Of a stretch of DNA of 64,000 bases, positions 61,101-64,000 are shown piece by piece. The translations under genes and the position numbers were made by a program. Numbering within the stretch: position 1 is the stretch's first letter; each line of letters starts with the position of its first letter. The notes below the pieces were generated by a model that made no database searches, had not been told where the DNA came from, and worked only from the letters and a program-made list of their open reading frames with translations. Location: assembly GCA_032622095.1 (NCBI GenBank), contig CP136064.1:3034280-3098279 (forward strand), read 5' to 3'. The DNA comes from Siphonodentalium dalli (lineage: Eukaryota; Mollusca; Scaphopoda; Gadilida; Siphonodentaliidae).

Positions 61101-64000
61101 AAGGATGGAAGTCAAAGAAGTCGGTATCCTTTATGGAGTGGGCAATACTAAATATATGTAAGGATGGAAGTCAAAGAAGTCGCTATTCTTTATGGAGTGG
61201 GCAATACTAAATATATGTAAGGATGGAAGTCAAAGAAGTCGGTATCCTTTATGGAGTGGGCAATACTAAATATATGTAAGGATGGAAGTCAAAGAAGTCG
61301 GTATCCTTTATGGAGTGGGCAATACTAAATATATGTAAGGATGGAAGTCAAAGAAGTCGGTATCCTTTATGGAGTGGGCAATACTAAATATATGTAAGGA
61401 TGGAAGTCAAAGAAGTCGGTATCCTTTATGGAGTGGGCAATACTAAATATATGTAAGGATGGAAGTCAAAGAAGTCGGTATCCTTTATGGAGTGGGCAAT
61501 ACTAAATATATGTAAGGATGGAAGTCAAAGAAGTCGGTATCCTTTATGGAGTGGGCAATACTAAATATATGTAAGGATGGAAGTCAAAGAAGTCGGTATC
61601 CTTTATGGAGTGGGCAATACTAAATATATGTAAGGATGGAAGTCAAAGAAGTCGGTATCCTTTATGGAGTGGGCAATACTAAATATATGTAAGGATGGAA
61701 GTCAAAGAAGTCGGTATCCTTTATGGAGTGGGCAATACTAAATATATGTAAGGATGGAAGTCAAAGAAGTCGGTATCCTTTATGGAGTGGGCAATACTAA
61801 ATATATGTAAGGATGGAAGTCAAAGAAGTCGGTATCCTTTATGGAGTGGGCAATACTAAATATATGTAAGGATGGAAGTCAAAGAAGTCGGTATCCTTTA
61901 TGGAGTGGGCAATACTAAATATATGTAAGGATGGAAGTCAAAGAAGTCGGTATCCTTTATGGAGTGGGCAATACTAAATATATGTAAGGATGGAAGTCAA
62001 AGAAGTCGGTATCCTTTATGGAGTGGGCAATACTAAATATATGTAAGGATGGAAGTCAAAGAAGTCGGTATCCTTTATGGAGTGGGCAATACTAAATATA
62101 TGTAAGGATGGAAGTCAAAGAAGTCGGTATCCTTTATGGAGTGGGCAATACTAAATATATGTAAGGATGGAAGTCAAGAGAAGTCGGTATCCTTTATGGA
62201 GTGGGCAATACTAAATATATGTAAGGATGGAAGTCAAAGAAGTCGGTATCCTTTATGGAGTGGGCAATACTAAATATATGTAAGGATGGAAGTCAAAGAA
62301 GTCGGTATCCTTTATGGAGTGGGCAATACTAAATATATGTAAGGATGGAAGTCAAAGAAGTCGGTATCCTTATGGAGTGGGCAATTACTAAATATATGTA
62401 AGGATGGAAGTCAAAGAAGTCGGTATCCTTTATGGAGTGGGCAATACTAAATATATGTAAGGATGGAAGTCAAAGAAGTCGGTATCCTTTATGGATGTGT
62501 GCAATACTAAATATATGTAAGGATGGAAGTCAAAGAAGTCGGTATCCTTTATGGAGTGGGCAATACTAAATATATGTAAGGATGGAAGTCAAAGAAGTCG
62601 GTATCCTTTATGGAGTGGGCAATACTAAATATATGTAAGGATGGAAGTCAAAGAAGTCGGTATCCTTTATGGAGTGGGCAATACTAAATATATGTAAGGA
62701 TGGAAGTCAAAGAAGTCGGTATCCTTTATGGAGTGGGCAATACTAAATATATGTAAGGATGGAAGTCAAAGAAGTCGGTATCCTTTATGGAGTGGGCAAT
62801 ACTAAATATATGTAAGGATGGAAGTCAAAGAAGTCGGTATCCTTTATGGAGTGGGCAATACTAAATATATGTAAGGATGGAAGTCAAGAAGTCGGTATCC
62901 TTTATGGAGTGGGCAATACTAAATATATGTAAGGATGGAAGTCAAAGAAGTCGCTATCCTTTATGGAGTGGGCAATACTAAATATATGTAAGGATGGAAG
63001 TCAAAGAAGTCGGTATCCTTTATGGAGTGGGCAATACTAAATATATGTAAGGATGGAAGTCAAAGAAGTCGGTATCCTTTATGGAGTGGGCAATACTAAA
63101 TATATGTAAGGATGGAAGTCAAAGAAGTCGGTATCCTTTATGGAGTGGGCAATACTAAATATATGTAAGGATGGAAGTCAAAGAAGTCGGTATCCTTTAT
63201 GGAGTGGGCAATACTAAATATATGTAAGGATGGAAGTCAAAGAAGTCGGTATCCTTTATGGAGTGGGCAATACTAAATATATGTAAGGATGGAAGTCAAA
63301 GAAGTCGCTATCCTTTATGGAGTGGGCAATACTAAATATATGTAAGGATGGAAGTCAAAGAAGTCGCTATCCTTTATGGAGTGGGCAATACTAAATATAT
63401 GTAAGGATGGAAGTCAAAGAAGTCGGTATCCTTTATGGAGTGGGCAATACTAAATATATGTAAGGATGGAAGTCAAAGAAGTCGCTATCCTTTATGGAGT
63501 GGGCAATACTAAATATATGTAAGGATGGAAGTCAAAGAAGTCGCTATCCTTTATGGAGTGTGCAATACTAAATATATGTAAGGATGGAAGTCAAAGAAGT
63601 CGGTATCCTTTATGGAGTGGGCAATACTAAATATATGTAAGGATGGAAGTCAAAGAAGTCGGTATCCTTTATGGAGTGGGCAATACTAAATATATGTAAG
63701 GATGGAAGTCAAAGAAGTCGGTATCCTTTATGGAGTGGGCAATACTAAATATATGTAAGGATGGAAGTCAAAGAAGTCGGTATCCTTTATGGAGTGGGCA
63801 ATACTAAATATATGTAAGGATGGAAGTCAAAGAAGTCGGTATCCTTTATGGAGTGGGCAATACTAAATATATGTAAGGATGGAAGTCAAAGAAGTCGGTA
63901 TCCTTTATGGAGTGGGCAATACTAAATATATGTAAGGATGGAAGTCAAAGAAGTCGGTATCCTTTTTGGAGTGGGCAATACTAAATATATGTAAGGATGG
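58133..64000. repeat. Satellite array 3, 59-bp unit (about 100 copies, runs off the end)
   Basis: The unit is GGAGTGGGCAATACTAAATA followed by TATGTAAGGATGGAAGTCAA and AGAAGTCGGTATCCTTTAT. The GGATGG landmark goes from 58153 to 63995, 99 steps. The first unit is a shortened variant (CAATATTTGTAAGG). The main variable site is TCGGTATCC, TCGCTATCC or TCGCTATTC. Neighbouring units often share rare variants: GTAAAAG in two adjacent units near 58692 and 58751, and GAGTTGGC near 60960 and 61019. All reading frames close quickly, so it is non-coding. Confidence 0.97.

Noticed and set aside
1-64000. tRNA or rRNA genes
   Set aside because: No cloverleaf-like or ribosomal sequence was recognised by eye. 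A covariance-model scan could not be run.

Overview
This window looks like repeat-rich, non-coding DNA from an animal genome. A marine invertebrate, perhaps a mollusc, fits best, but the sequence does not prove it. The only recognisable protein-coding sequences are two broken transposable-element genes: a Penelope-like retroelement with a GIY-YIG endonuclease, and a piggyBac-type DNA transposase. Both families are eukaryotic. There are also several small TIR elements. I see no bacterial gene organisation, no tRNA or rRNA, no CRISPR array and no convincing intact host gene. About 70 percent of the window is three tandem arrays.

Layout. (1) 1-14309: a satellite of 30-32 bp units with overlapping kilobase-scale duplications. 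It is open in all three minus-strand frames, which produces very long but probably meaningless ORFs. (2) 14310-18140: a 16-bp minisatellite, a decayed Penelope-like element (15111-17465), an AT microsatellite, an inverted scrap of the next satellite and a small GTCCCCCTAAT inverted-repeat element. (3) 18141-42722: a complex satellite with units of about 830-1105 bp. Each unit contains a TTAA-bounded TIR element of about 524 bp. Units are grouped into higher-order repeats of 2,789 bp (two copies) and about 4,634 bp (three full copies plus one partial). (4) 42723-45559: a piggyBac transposase pseudogene in one frame with two nonsense codons, preceded by hairpin repeats. It is followed by a diverged, inverted, full-length copy of the TTAA element. 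(5) 45560-58132: AT-rich intergenic DNA with MITEs, foldback elements, poly-G and poly-C tracts, degenerate 325-bp and 145-bp repeats, microsatellites and a second, inverted 16-bp minisatellite. (6) 58133-64000: about 100 copies of a 59-bp satellite, running off the window end.

How the parts relate. The TTAA ends of the big satellite's core element match the target-site preference of piggyBac transposases, and a piggyBac gene abuts the array. The simplest reading is that a piggyBac-mobilised MITE was captured into tandem amplification. Several small repeats (16-bp minisatellite, AT run, GTCCCCCTAAT inverted repeat) occur in mirror order on the two sides of the central region. That could mark the edges of a larger structure or be chance.
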